This document shows, in pieces, positions 12,188 to 21,103 of a stretch of 64,000 bases of DNA. A program made the translations under genes and the position numbers. Source of the stretch: Heliorestis convoluta (lineage in GTDB: Bacteria > Bacillota > Desulfitobacteriia > Heliobacteriales > Heliobacteriaceae); assembly GCF_009649955.1 (NCBI RefSeq), contig NZ_CP045875.1, forward strand, positions 911,501 through 975,500. Reading direction: 5' to 3'. Position 1 is the stretch's first letter. The number at the start of each line of letters is the position of its first letter. Under the pieces are notes generated by a model that searched no databases, was not told the origin of the DNA, and saw only the letters and a program-made list of their open reading frames with translations.

Positions 12188-12701
12188 ACCGCCCCCATGC
12201 TTGGTTGGCACAACCCTTTGATGAAAATAGCTACCAAAAGGAATGTCCCTGTGCCATCCCTGCTATGTCCGATTACGTTGGGGTTACTTCATAGAGGGGC
12301 CAGGTCATCACGCTTTCCTCCGCTCTGGACTGGTCCCACGCTGTTACCGCCAGCAAGCTGGCGACAGCTGAGGTCCCAAGTCCCGCTCCGGAAAGCGTGA
12401 TGCCCAAGCCCAGAAGGTTTTTGCTGATTGTTACTCCCATTGGCATTGCTTTGCGTAACTTCCTAATGTTTCTGCTGCAAAGAGGGTTTTGCAGCGGAAT
12501 CCCTATTGAATTTGCAATAGGCCAAAACCCAGTCACAACCAGCAAAATGTACCTGGGTCAGGCGTTATGACTTCCTGGAGAGAGGACTTCAGACCTCAGC
12601 CATCGGCAGCTTGCTGCCGCTCATGGCGTGGGATGAGTCCGTTCGGAAGGAATTCATAACGCCTGACCCCACCACAAAGTAACAATTGACTATTTTCGTA
12701 C
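12188..12701 (+). repeat. Composite hairpin repeat, copy B (complete, both arms)
   Basis: A full copy. R1 hairpin 12298-12410, R2 hairpin 12555-12670. R2 outer arms are GGGTCAGGCGTTATGA and TCATAACGCCTGACCC. R2 inner pairs are GGACT/AGTCC, GCCAT/ATGGC and CGGCAGC/GCTGCCG. The segment behind R1 (TTTTTGCTGATTGTTACT) is nearly complementary to the one before R2 (AGTCACAACCAGCAAAA), so the whole unit can fold back. The left end is diverged and the spacer carries an additional CTGCTGCAAA/TTTTGCAGCG hairpin. The right end TATTTTCGTAC abuts the mutY promoter. Confidence 0.92.
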
Positions 12702-12705
12702 TATC

Positions 12706-12735
12706 TTGAGCCGAAAAGCAAAGACACAGTATAAT
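12706..12735 (+). promoter_or_regulatory. Putative housekeeping promoter of mutY
   Basis: TTGAGC (12706-12711) and TATAAT (12730-12735) are separated by 18 bp, about 40 bp before the mutY start and just outside the right end of repeat copy B. Confidence 0.55.
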
Positions 12736-12775
12736 CAGGAAATACAACAAATTTTGCATAAGTGAGCTGACAGTA

Positions 12776-13822
12776 TTGAACACAAACAACTGGGTCCTAC
12801 CATTGCTACATTGGTATGAACATACAAAGCGCGATTTGCCTTGGCGACAAACCAAAGATCCCTATCGAATTTGGGTCTCTGAAATCATGCTGCAACAAAC
12901 TCGTGTTGAGACAGTCATCCCTTATTATGAACGCTTTTTGCATACTTTTCCCACCGTTCATGATCTGGCGCAGAGTCCCCTCGATCAGGTCTTAAAAGCG
13001 TGGGAAGGACTTGGTTATTACAGCAGAGCTAAAAATTTACACAAAGCAGCGCAGCAAATTGTTCAGGATTATAAAGGCGACTTTCCGCAGAGTTATGAGG
13101 CATTGCGTAGGCTCCCTGGTGTAGGAGATTATACCGTAGGCGCTCTGCTTAGCATTGCTTTTAACCAGCCCTATCCAGCCATTGACGGCAATGTACTACG
13201 AGTACTTTCTAGAGTTTATTGTATTAACGAAGAAATTAGCAGCCTAGCTGTAAAAAAGAAAATGTATCAGATCTTAAAAAGTCTTTATCCCGCCGGAGAA
13301 TCATCTAATTTTACCCAAGCCTTGATGGAGCTTGGTGCTCTTGTCTGTATAGCAACATCGCCACGCTGTCATAGCTGCCCGATTACGCCATTTTGTATAG
13401 CTCAGAAAAAAAAGATGCAAAGTGATTTGCCCATAAAGAAAAAAGGAGCGAAGAAAAAAGCAATCGCTCGTTCTCTTGCTTTGATTCAAGAAGAGAATAA
13501 GGTATTGCTTCATCAGCGTCCTTTAGAAGGTTTACTCGGTGGTCTTTGGGAATTTCCTGGCATCGATGGCGATTCAGACAGCGATCGTTTCTTTCAGGAA
13601 CATGGCTTTAAGATTCTCTGGGGGGCTCCCTCTATGACGGTGCGTCACGAGTTTACCCATCTTATCTGGGATATGACCCTTTATAAAGCGCAAAAGGTAG
13701 AACCACTATCTCCTCTGACCGAAAGATGGCACTGGTTCACGGTGGAAGAACTTTCTGAGATCACAATTCCTTCTGCTTTTCGAAAAATTGTGCAGTCACT
13801 TAAAAACGAAAACGGTTTGTAA
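12776..13822 (+). CDS. mutY: A/G-specific adenine DNA glycosylase MutY
   Basis: This enzyme removes adenine mispaired with 8-oxoguanine in base-excision repair. It is 348 residues long. It shows the [12 protein letters not shown] segment with the catalytic glutamate, the helix-hairpin-helix [12 protein letters not shown], and [10 protein letters not shown] with the catalytic aspartate. The [4Fe-4S] cysteines are in [17 protein letters not shown] (Cys-x6-Cys-x2-Cys-x5-Cys). The C-terminal third is the NUDIX-like domain that recognises 8-oxoG. The TTG start is chosen by homology; the ribosome site is weak. Its 3' end overlaps the convergent chemoreceptor gene by 23 bp. Confidence 0.95.
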   Translation: MNTNNWVLPLLHWYEHTKRDLPWRQTKDPYRIWVSEIMLQQTRVETVIPYYERFLHTFPTVHDLAQSPLDQVLKAWEGLGYYSRAKNLHKAAQQIVQDYKGDFPQSYEALRRLPGVGDYTVGALLSIAFNQPYPAIDGNVLRVLSRVYCINEEISSLAVKKKMYQILKSLYPAGESSNFTQALMELGALVCIATSPRCHSCPITPFCIAQKKKMQSDLPIKKKGAKKKAIARSLALIQEENKVLLHQRPLEGLLGGLWEFPGIDGDSDSDRFFQEHGFKILWGAPSMTVRHEFTHLIWDMTLYKAQKVEPLSPLTERWHWFTVEELSEITIPSAFRKIVQSLKNENGL

Positions 13823-15503
13823 TCTCATTTAACTTCTCGGCGATTAGGGCTTGTTCTGTTGCAGCTTCACTGATCTGTATACTTGACTGCGTTGTGAAGT
13901 CAGTCCCTTTGGCGATTTCCGTCGTACCATAAGAAACTTGCTCAATCATGGTCGCTACAGAAGCCATCGATTTTGACACTTCTTCGACAGAGCGTAGTAC
14001 CTCCGTACTCATCAGGCTCGTCTTTTCTGTTAGATCTTGCATCGCTTCTGCATCAGCGCGATACTGCTTGCCTACGGATACAAAATCTTCATAGTCTCTT
14101 GCAACTTCTCCATTTAAAAACGACATTAGTTCAGTAGAACGTTGTAACAATCGCTCAATTGCTGCTTCTACTTCTTTGGTCACAGCTTGAATATTACGAG
14201 CCATTTCTGCTGAATGAGCAGAAAGATTGCGAACTTCATCGGCAACAATCGCAAAGCCGCGGCCTTGTTCTCCGGCGCGCGACGCCTCAATGGCTGCATT
14301 AAGCGCTAATAAGTTACTCTGACTCGCGATTTTGGAAATTTCATCAGCCAGGGTGACAATCTGATGGACTACTTTGGCGCCCTTCATAGCCTCTTGCATT
14401 TCTTGATCTATGTTATGATACATCTGCTGCGTACAGTCAACCGATTGAATCGCTTTTTCTTCCAGACGTACCGCCCTTTCTTCAATCTCTCTGGCTCTAT
14501 CTTTTCCTGAAAAAGCTTCATCATGTAATTGTCTCAGATAACGAGTCATCTCATCACTGGCTTTATCAATGGCTATAGCCGTTGCCGATAGGGAATCCAT
14601 ACTTGCAGAGATTTCTTCTGTTGATGCAGAAGTCTCTTCCATATTCGAAGAAATGTTTTGCGTATTTGCTGCCATTTCTTCTGTTGAAGCAGCCATAGTC
14701 GTCGCCATGGACGATATTTCCCCAAAAACTTGCCTCATTTTTTGATTCATACTATGAAGAGAACGAGACATTGCAGCCACTTCATCTTTTCCTTGCCTAT
14801 AGCGCTCATCTACATCCATGGAAAAATCGTGATTGGCCATCTGATCAAGATGTTTGGCTGTCGCAACAATCGGCTTGGCAATATACGCTGCAAAGGCATA
14901 GGCCAACAGGGCTGCGATCGCTAGGATTCCTACTAGAAAAAGAAGCAAAGCTTGGCTAAAGTTGCTCACCATTTTGTCAATGGCTTCTTGATTCACCCCA
15001 ACATAAAACATCCCAATTGCTTGATTGTTCGCATCAAAAATGGGTTGGTAGGCTGTCTGATAATTTACACCCACTACATTGGCCTTATTCAAATAAATTT
15101 GTTCTTGCACCAGCACTGTATCAATAACTTCCTGAGAAGCCCTTGTGCCTACAGCGCGAGCGCCATCACGGACCACATTGGTCGTAACTCGTTGATCTCC
15201 TAGAAAAATCGTAACAGTACCGCCGCTTAACTCGGCAATGGCATCTACCATTTCTTCATTGCCATTAACGAGTATATCTCCTTTATATAAGTTTTCTTCT
15301 CTAACGGTCCAAGGCCCCGGCCACCTCTCATCTAAAAAAGCATAACCTAAAGAAAGGTCTGACTTTGCTTTTTCTAAAAAGGCAACTTCTCCTTCACTTT
15401 TCATAAACCAAATGGAAGTGGCTCCAACTAGAGATAGGCTTGTAATTAGTAGTAGTAATGTAAATAGAATCATTTTCTGCTTTATCTTCATTCTCTTTGC
15501 CAT
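13800..15503 (-). CDS. Methyl-accepting chemotaxis protein with extracytoplasmic Cache-type sensor
   Basis: A 567-residue chemoreceptor. Order: N-terminal membrane helix (about 11-31), a periplasmic-type sensor resembling a single-Cache domain (about 35-180; note [16 protein letters not shown] and [19 protein letters not shown]), a second membrane helix (about 185-210), HAMP, and the cytoplasmic signalling helix bundle. The hairpin tip is diverged from the enteric one but contains the conserved [20 protein letters not shown] region. The GAAAGG site supports the start at 15503. The gene is monocistronic and its ligand is unknown. Confidence 0.92.
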   Translation of the reverse strand: MAKRMKIKQKMILFTLLLLITSLSLVGATSIWFMKSEGEVAFLEKAKSDLSLGYAFLDERWPGPWTVREENLYKGDILVNGNEEMVDAIAELSGGTVTIFLGDQRVTTNVVRDGARAVGTRASQEVIDTVLVQEQIYLNKANVVGVNYQTAYQPIFDANNQAIGMFYVGVNQEAIDKMVSNFSQALLLFLVGILAIAALLAYAFAAYIAKPIVATAKHLDQMANHDFSMDVDERYRQGKDEVAAMSRSLHSMNQKMRQVFGEISSMATTMAASTEEMAANTQNISSNMEETSASTEEISASMDSLSATAIAIDKASDEMTRYLRQLHDEAFSGKDRAREIEERAVRLEEKAIQSVDCTQQMYHNIDQEMQEAMKGAKVVHQIVTLADEISKIASQSNLLALNAAIEASRAGEQGRGFAIVADEVRNLSAHSAEMARNIQAVTKEVEAAIERLLQRSTELMSFLNGEVARDYEDFVSVGKQYRADAEAMQDLTEKTSLMSTEVLRSVEEVSKSMASVATMIEQVSYGTTEIAKGTDFTTQSSIQISEAATEQALIAEKLNEITNRFRF

Positions 15504-15571
15504 ACCTTTCAGTTTTCTTAGTATTTATAAGAATAGTATAAAAATTATAGCATAGGTAGGCGCATTAGAGT

Positions 15572-15600
15572 AAAAAAAGCGTGATTTTTATCACGCTAAA
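15572..15600 (-). terminator. Terminator behind the Big2-ankyrin gene (minus strand)
   Basis: GCGTGAT pairs with ATCACGC around a short T-rich loop. On the minus strand the stem is followed by seven Ts. It lies about 90 bp after the stop of the gene at 15691-18255. Confidence 0.75.
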
Positions 15601-15690
15601 AACTGGGGGACGTTTTTTTGTTTTGAGTGGGGGTGTTGCGGTGTATATTTTATTTTGCTTTTACTTAAAGAAAACGGCAGGTGAAATTAC

Positions 15691-18255
15691 TTACTCCCTT
15701 GCTCCAGCTTGTAATAGTACTGTGGCCAGATCCATACGACCATACCAACTGGCGTTCATCAACGCTGTCCAGCCATCGGTCCGCTGAGAGGGATCTGCGC
15801 CCCTACTGAGAAGAAGCTGCGTCATCTCAAGATTGTTTTGACTCACGGCCCAGTTCAGAGGTGTCCATCCATCTTCTTTTCTTTTGCCTGCTTCATAGTA
15901 TCGTACGTTGGGATTCGCACCTGCTTCTAAGAGTATCTTAGTGATATCTAAATTGCCTGCCCAAACAGCAGAGAACAAAGCTGTCCATTCACCCATTTTT
16001 TCATTCTTTTGGTTTACATCAGCCTGAGCGGTTAACAGAGCTTTTACCATCTCGCTTTGGTTTAGTTGAGCCGCCAACATCAGCGCTGTCATCGCTTCAC
16101 TGTTTTTCTGTGCTGGATCAGCACCGGATGCAAGCAATGCTTTTGCTTTTCGCAGATCTTTTTGAAGAACTGCTTTAATTAAAGCACTATTGCCTTGGCT
16201 GTCTCGGGCATTCACATTGGCCCCTTTTTCGAGTAGAGTTACAAATTCCTCGTAAGATCCTCTTTCTAAGGCCCTTAAGAAATCACTATCTCGTACAGGC
16301 GTATGAACGGTCACTTGTGCTGTCGCTTGTAAGGCTTTATCAGCCGTAGTTGCGGTAATCGTTGCTACACCGATAGAATGGCCTGTTATCGTACCTTCTT
16401 GATCGACCGTAGCAATTTTTTCATTGCTAGAAGACCAGGATACATTTTGAGGAGCTTCTTGCGGCAAAATGATAGCTCTTATTTTTTGTGCTACTCCACC
16501 GACGGCAAGATTGATTTGCTCTCTATCCAGTTGAATTGATTCTGCAGGAAGGACTTTACTTTCTACAGAAATACGTGAGGAACTTTGGTGCTTGCCATCT
16601 TCTGTTGTAGCTGTGATAATGGCTTCACCAACAGCATGAGCTTGCACCATTCCATCCTTATTGATAGTAACGATATCAGGTCGACTGGAAGACCAGTTCA
16701 ACTTACTTATGGCATTTTCTGGTGTGATTTTTACTGCTATTGTAATAGGATCGCTTTTTCCTTGATCATCGAGCAGTATCCTTACTTCCTTGGGTTCTAT
16801 GGTAAGGCTACTTACAGTAACGGGTCGCTTCTGATTTTCTTCTAGAGGAAGCAAGAGTATTTGAAAGGGCCCATAACTGTTTGGTGGCAACATAACTCGT
16901 AAACGATGATTTCTTGTCCCAACATCATCTAATACATAAGCTACTTTGACCTTGCCTAAAGGTTGCAAGCGTTCAAAGTTTGAATAATAGAGATGATAAT
17001 TGGGATCTTTAAAATGTAACGTTCGAATCTGCGACGGATCATCGTCAAGCATGACTGTTAGAAATTGATTATACATATCTACAAAAGGCTTACTCCCATC
17101 AGCATGCAAGGGCTTGGCTTCTTGTAAAGCAATGACAGTCGGTCCCGTTATTTGAAAAGTAAAGTCATAGTCAGTTCCATAGGAACCATTGTTCATGGCT
17201 TTTACAGCAACAGCTTGGCCATTTTGTACATAACCGTAAGAGTCCACACCATTTCTCAAAATATCATTTGCAAAAATTGTAGGTACGTAATGTTCTCGAG
17301 CTGGCTCAAGATGCTGCATACGATAATGAGCTCCAACAGTAATGCTTTGTGGACCATCATCATAACTATCGTAGGTAAAGGTTTTTCGACGACTCACACC
17401 TTCTACGTGGACACCATTGGCGCTGATAGAGTCGGCAAAAAGGCCACGCATATGTAAATGTTCTCCTGCACCTAACGTAAGGACCGATGCTGGGTTATTT
17501 TTATCTCGGAAAAAATCCCTCAAATCAAAAGAGTGACGAGCAATAAAGGAACGTACTCCTACAGCTTCACCAGGACGCAAGCTCTGTAATGTAATAACTT
17601 CTTTGGTGTGACTGTCTCGAAAAACAAAATCACCCATGCCAATGGCCCAACCAAGAGGGCCAACTTGATCAGAAAGCCAAGCAATCTGGCCTGGTGCGAC
17701 AGTAGCAAACAACCGTTCTTGCTGTCTATAAGAAGCAAAGAAGTCCGCGACTACCTTGTTCCCCAGTTCGGTGCCGTAATATAAAGCTGTATCAATACCA
17801 GGCCTTTGGGGAGCCCGATCTTCTATATAAAGCATTTTTCCATCCACGGTTTTGCTAACGCCTTTACCTAGACGTTTGTAGTAAATATCAAGAGAGCGAG
17901 ATGTATCATTGACGAAATACACTCCGATCTGAGCAGGCACATTGACTGGCTTCGACGTGCTGTAATCAATTAACATGTTAAAATGAGAGTATAAGATCCG
18001 AACTTCTCCACTTTTTGAAATCACATTATCAGCTCTAGCCAAAATACCTGGCATCGTTGGCATCTCAGGCGCGTTACTGAAAAAGAGATTCTTGCCACCC
18101 TCTATCTCGAGCACTTGCCCAGCGCTTAAAGATTGCGCCGATGCGAAAACTCTTTCCGGCAAAAGGTCGCCTTCTTTCCACCTTGCTTCTGCTACAGGCA
18201 AAAGAGAAAATAGCAATAGAGAAACCGATGTTACCAAAGCTGTCAAGCGTCTCAT
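15691..18255 (-). CDS. Large secreted protein with two Big2 (Ig-like) domains and a C-terminal ankyrin-repeat array
   Basis: An 854-residue exported protein. A signal peptide spans about residues 1-24 (hydrophobic core LVTSVSLLLFSLLP, cleavage after AEA). Residues 30-480 form a large domain I cannot name. Two bacterial Ig-like group 2 domains follow (about 485-565 and 570-650), each with the WSSS..I.TI/V..G and AVGEA/SIGVATITATT pattern. The last 200 residues hold about six ankyrin repeats (for example EGGSYEEF-type starts and the TALMLAAQ, TALFSAVWAG, TPLNWAV, TALMNASWYG units). The GAGGTGATCAG site fits the ATG. The combination suggests a surface protein with binding roles, but no activity can be assigned. 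Confidence 0.85.
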   Translation of the reverse strand: MRRLTALVTSVSLLLFSLLPVAEARWKEGDLLPERVFASAQSLSAGQVLEIEGGKNLFFSNAPEMPTMPGILARADNVISKSGEVRILYSHFNMLIDYSTSKPVNVPAQIGVYFVNDTSRSLDIYYKRLGKGVSKTVDGKMLYIEDRAPQRPGIDTALYYGTELGNKVVADFFASYRQQERLFATVAPGQIAWLSDQVGPLGWAIGMGDFVFRDSHTKEVITLQSLRPGEAVGVRSFIARHSFDLRDFFRDKNNPASVLTLGAGEHLHMRGLFADSISANGVHVEGVSRRKTFTYDSYDDGPQSITVGAHYRMQHLEPAREHYVPTIFANDILRNGVDSYGYVQNGQAVAVKAMNNGSYGTDYDFTFQITGPTVIALQEAKPLHADGSKPFVDMYNQFLTVMLDDDPSQIRTLHFKDPNYHLYYSNFERLQPLGKVKVAYVLDDVGTRNHRLRVMLPPNSYGPFQILLLPLEENQKRPVTVSSLTIEPKEVRILLDDQGKSDPITIAVKITPENAISKLNWSSSRPDIVTINKDGMVQAHAVGEAIITATTEDGKHQSSSRISVESKVLPAESIQLDREQINLAVGGVAQKIRAIILPQEAPQNVSWSSSNEKIATVDQEGTITGHSIGVATITATTADKALQATAQVTVHTPVRDSDFLRALERGSYEEFVTLLEKGANVNARDSQGNSALIKAVLQKDLRKAKALLASGADPAQKNSEAMTALMLAAQLNQSEMVKALLTAQADVNQKNEKMGEWTALFSAVWAGNLDITKILLEAGANPNVRYYEAGKRKEDGWTPLNWAVSQNNLEMTQLLLSRGADPSQRTDGWTALMNASWYGRMDLATVLLQAGARE

Positions 18256-18362
18256 CTGATCACCTCTATAATGATTTAAAGAACAGCAACATTGTAACGC
18301 TAAGGAGTTCTCACTTCATGCTCCTTCATAGACGAAAAGGTAACAAAACAAGAGAGCTTTGA

Positions 18363-18408
18363 AAGAGAAAGCCTAACACAAGAACAATTTTGTGTTAGGC
18401 TTTCTCTG
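18363..18408 (-). terminator. Strong hairpin terminator behind the lectin-domain gene
   Basis: AGAGAAAGCCTAACACAA pairs perfectly with TTGTGTTAGGCTTTCTCT around a short loop, just after the minus-strand stop at 18417. It also separates this gene from the start of the next. Confidence 0.8.
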
Positions 18409-18416
18409 GGATATGC

Positions 18417-19379
18417 TTACTTCCACTCTACAATAAAACCATGACTTTCAGGATTTCCAATCCAAGCACCATAACTATCTACCCATCTACCAATTTCTCT
18501 ACCGTAATTGATCACTTTCAAGTAATCTTGGCCACCATAATTGTTGGGATGGTTTTGTGCCCAATTGCTATATGTCCAAGGCTCTCCGGTGATCCATCGC
18601 CATTCTCCTTCTACCACTTCATCGGTGCCACCAAGCCAGTAGAAGGTTCTGTTGCCAGTTGCTAAAAGGAATTTTAAGATATTCTGCTCACGAAAACTGG
18701 TAATTGTAGCTAAATGACCACCCTGACTTTCAGCAAAACGCTTTGCATCGCTCCAGATGGAGCCTCTATCGTAGAGAGCATAGTAATGACCTGTTGTTCT
18801 ATCATAAATTGTCGGTACAGGCAAGCAAGGATTATAAGAAAAATCCCATTCCACAAGTACACCAAAAGTGATAGGACTAATCTGAAGTTCATTTCTTCTA
18901 CCAAAAAGATCGTTCCAGAGACCATTTGTTCTTACGACAGCCATATAGTTTTCGCCGCCATAATTATTCGGTTCACCGGGTGCCCAGTTGGTATATACAA
19001 AGGGCTCACCAGTTACCCATCGCCACTGGCCTTCCACTAGTTCATCAGAAGCACCAATCCAGTAATAATCTCTTTTACCGAAAGAAAGCAGGTAGTTAAT
19101 CTGATCTTGTTCTTGCTTGGAAGTAACCGTTACCAGTTGTCCTCCTAGCGATTCTGCAAACGCTTTGGCTTCATACCAATTCTTATTCAGCTCAAAAAGA
19201 CCATAGGTTTTTCCTCGATGGGGATCAACAACAATTTTCCCTGTAGCCCAACCAAAAAAGTTCATATCCATAGGGCTGCAGGAACGTGCAAGTGCACTAG
19301 AAGGTACCAATAGAGAAAGAAAAAATAAGAAGACGAGAAAAAGGGCTCCCGCTTTTTTACCTCTGTTTATAACACCCAT
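18417..19379 (-). CDS. Secreted protein with two C-type lectin-like domains
   Basis: A 320-residue exported protein with a signal peptide (about 1-31, cleavage after SALA) and two tandem C-type lectin folds (about 55-175 and 190-320). Each begins with a Y(G/A)L..(N/R)..W.(E/D)AK.FAES.GG start and continues with the DYYWIGASDE or TFYWLGGTDE segment. The first domain has the EPNNYGGENY calcium-site motif and a WNDL segment. The second has HPNNYGGQDY in place of EPN, so its sugar specificity may differ. An AAGGGTGG site precedes the ATG. About 270 bp upstream (19380-19652) is AT-rich with short inverted repeats but no gene. It is probably a surface adhesin. Confidence 0.88.
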   Translation of the reverse strand: MGVINRGKKAGALFLVFLFFLSLLVPSSALARSCSPMDMNFFGWATGKIVVDPHRGKTYGLFELNKNWYEAKAFAESLGGQLVTVTSKQEQDQINYLLSFGKRDYYWIGASDELVEGQWRWVTGEPFVYTNWAPGEPNNYGGENYMAVVRTNGLWNDLFGRRNELQISPITFGVLVEWDFSYNPCLPVPTIYDRTTGHYYALYDRGSIWSDAKRFAESQGGHLATITSFREQNILKFLLATGNRTFYWLGGTDEVVEGEWRWITGEPWTYSNWAQNHPNNYGGQDYLKVINYGREIGRWVDSYGAWIGNPESHGFIVEWK

Positions 19380-19654
19380 TCATACACCACCCTTGTCCTT
19401 TTTGAAAATACTGTAAATCTGCTCTCCCTGCAAATGGAGAAACACCTCCTTTTTTCTCACTCTGTCGATTCTATAGGGCAAGGGAGGCTTTTTACCTTAC
19501 AGAATCATAATTAGAAATGTCTGCACTATTTTGGTTTTCTTTGGAATACACACTTTACTTTATATTACCACTTGAAGGAATTCAGCACAATATTCTTTTG
19601 TTATAACAAAATATTATAGCAAATAAGCCCTGTTGCTTTATATTTTTACATAAG

Positions 19655-19688
19655 AAAAAAGACTGCCTTAATAATGACAGTCTTTTTT
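19655..19688. terminator. Bidirectional terminator next to repeat copy C
   Basis: AAAAAAGACTG pairs with CAGTCTTTTTT around a 12-nt loop, with runs of Ts on both strands. The nearest gene for which it could work is the minus-strand MTA-phosphorylase-like gene at 20167-21000. If so, repeat copy C now lies between that gene and its terminator. Confidence 0.8.
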
Positions 19689-19696
19689 CTCTCTAT

Positions 19697-20156
19697 CCCC
19701 TATGTCCGGCCGGGCACAACCAATGATGAAAATCAGCTTTTCCTGATTACGTTGGGGTTACTTCGTGCAAGGGCCTGGTCATCACGCTTTCCTCCGCTCT
19801 GGACTGGTCCCACGCTGTTACCGCCAGCAAGCTGGCGACAGCTGAGGTCCCAAGTCCCGCTGCGGAAAGCGTGATGCCCAGGCCCAGAAGGCTTTTTACT
19901 GATTGTTACTTCCGTTGGAATAGCTTGCTTGGCGAATCTTTCTTCTATCCGCAACTACCTATTGTATTTGCAATGCAATAGACCAAAACTCAGTCACAAC
20001 CAGCAAAATGTACCTGGGTCAGGCGTTATGAATTCCTGGAGAGAGGACTTCAGACCTCAGCCATCGGCAGCTATGCTGCCGCTCATGGCGTGGGATGAGT
20101 CCGTTCGGAAGGAATTCATAACGCCTGACCCCACCACAAGGTAGCTATTTTCGTAC
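19697..20156 (+). repeat. Composite hairpin repeat, copy C (complete, both arms)
   Basis: The best preserved full copy. R1 hairpin 19772-19884 with extended outer arms (GGCCTGG at the base). R2 hairpin 20016-20131, whose outer helix is a perfect 21 bp from GGGTCAGG to CCTGACCC. The left end has the GTCCGGCCGGGC hairpin and AATCAG/CTGATT plus CCAATG/CGTTGG pairing; the right end is GTAGCTATTTTCGTAC. The R2 apical loop has one extra A (CAGCTATGCTG) compared with the other copies. It starts about 10 bp after the terminator at 19655-19688. Confidence 0.93.
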
Positions 20157-20166
20157 TAGCTTCAAC

Positions 20167-21000
20167 CTACTTCCGCTCCCGCAACAAAGTCGCCTTACGC
20201 AGCTCACCGCAACCACAGTCACGCTCTTCTGGAAGGGCCTCCAAAGCCATTAACAGTCTTTTTCCAGCTAGTGTTGACTCTTCGTAAAAGATATCTTTCA
20301 GTTCCTCATGGCTCCAGTCGGTAACAATACCTTCTGCATAATTTACTACCAATTCTAAGCGTGCATAACAAGCACCAATTTCTCGAGCCAGGTAGACTTC
20401 AGGTGCTACGCTTTGTCCGATCACGTCACCACCGGCCATGCGATAATGCTGTACTTCAGCAGGACTTTCAAAGTGTCGGCCATCGGTAACAACATAATTG
20501 GAGCGATCAAAGACTCGTCCTTTGCCTGGCAATTCTTCTGAAGCCTTCACAAGCAAAGTACGTAAGATAGGGCAAAAAGGTTGCCGCATAATACATAAGT
20601 ACCCTGAACCTATATGAACATCTTTACGCAGTGAAAAGTCAAGATAATCATTAGGAATGACCAAGTCACGAGGCCGCAAAAGATGACTGATCGCACCTAC
20701 GCCACCTTCTGAAAGAATGGACTGTACACCCGCTTGCTGAAAAACCCAGAAGATCTGTCGCGAAGCATCAGCTCTCGTGACACCGGGACGCCAACCATGC
20801 ATCACACAAGTCAAAGTCCTTTTTCCATTCAATTCAAAAAGGACAAAAGAAGGGCTGTCACCAAAAGGTGTCGGAAAACTTTTGTAAAACTCTAAGACCT
20901 TCACACCAGGAAAAGTGATCTCTTCTGGAAAGTTTAACGAATTGGTACTCGATCCTCCGATAATCGCATAGGACGCTGCCGGAACAACCGTCTTAGACAA
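20167..21000 (-). CDS. MTA/purine nucleoside phosphorylase family protein, divergent
   Basis: A 277-residue member of the MTAP branch of the nucleoside phosphorylases, which split 5'-methylthioadenosine or purine nucleosides with phosphate. Visible segments are the N-terminal YAIIGGSS, the central SEGGVGAI, TDGRHFESPAEVQ (the phosphate/ribose-binding equivalent of the family's GPRFST.AE) and the helical GGDVIGQSVAPEVYLAREIGACYA. Several key positions differ from classical MTAP, for example MHGWRPG where RHG..H is usual, so the exact substrate is uncertain. The TTG start has a GAGGCGG site. A Cys-x-Cys (DCGCGEL) lies at the C-terminus. Repeat copies C and D bracket this gene. Confidence 0.8.
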   Translation of the reverse strand: MSKTVVPAASYAIIGGSSTNSLNFPEEITFPGVKVLEFYKSFPTPFGDSPSFVLFELNGKRTLTCVMHGWRPGVTRADASRQIFWVFQQAGVQSILSEGGVGAISHLLRPRDLVIPNDYLDFSLRKDVHIGSGYLCIMRQPFCPILRTLLVKASEELPGKGRVFDRSNYVVTDGRHFESPAEVQHYRMAGGDVIGQSVAPEVYLAREIGACYARLELVVNYAEGIVTDWSHEELKDIFYEESTLAGKRLLMALEALPEERDCGCGELRKATLLRERK

Positions 21001-21103
21001 AATAAACCGCCTCTTTCACAAACAATTTATCATGCAGTAGCAAGAACTACGTCAAATTCTAATTGTTCCAACAAGCCGATATATACTAGGTGTTTGATAC
21101 TAA

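Noticed and set aside
12541-12670. GATGAGTCCGTTCGG in R2 resembling a hammerhead ribozyme core (CUGAUGAG...)
   Set aside because: The homologous position in R1 reads GACCAGTCC, so the match is not conserved, and the required GAAA and cleavage-site segments are absent.
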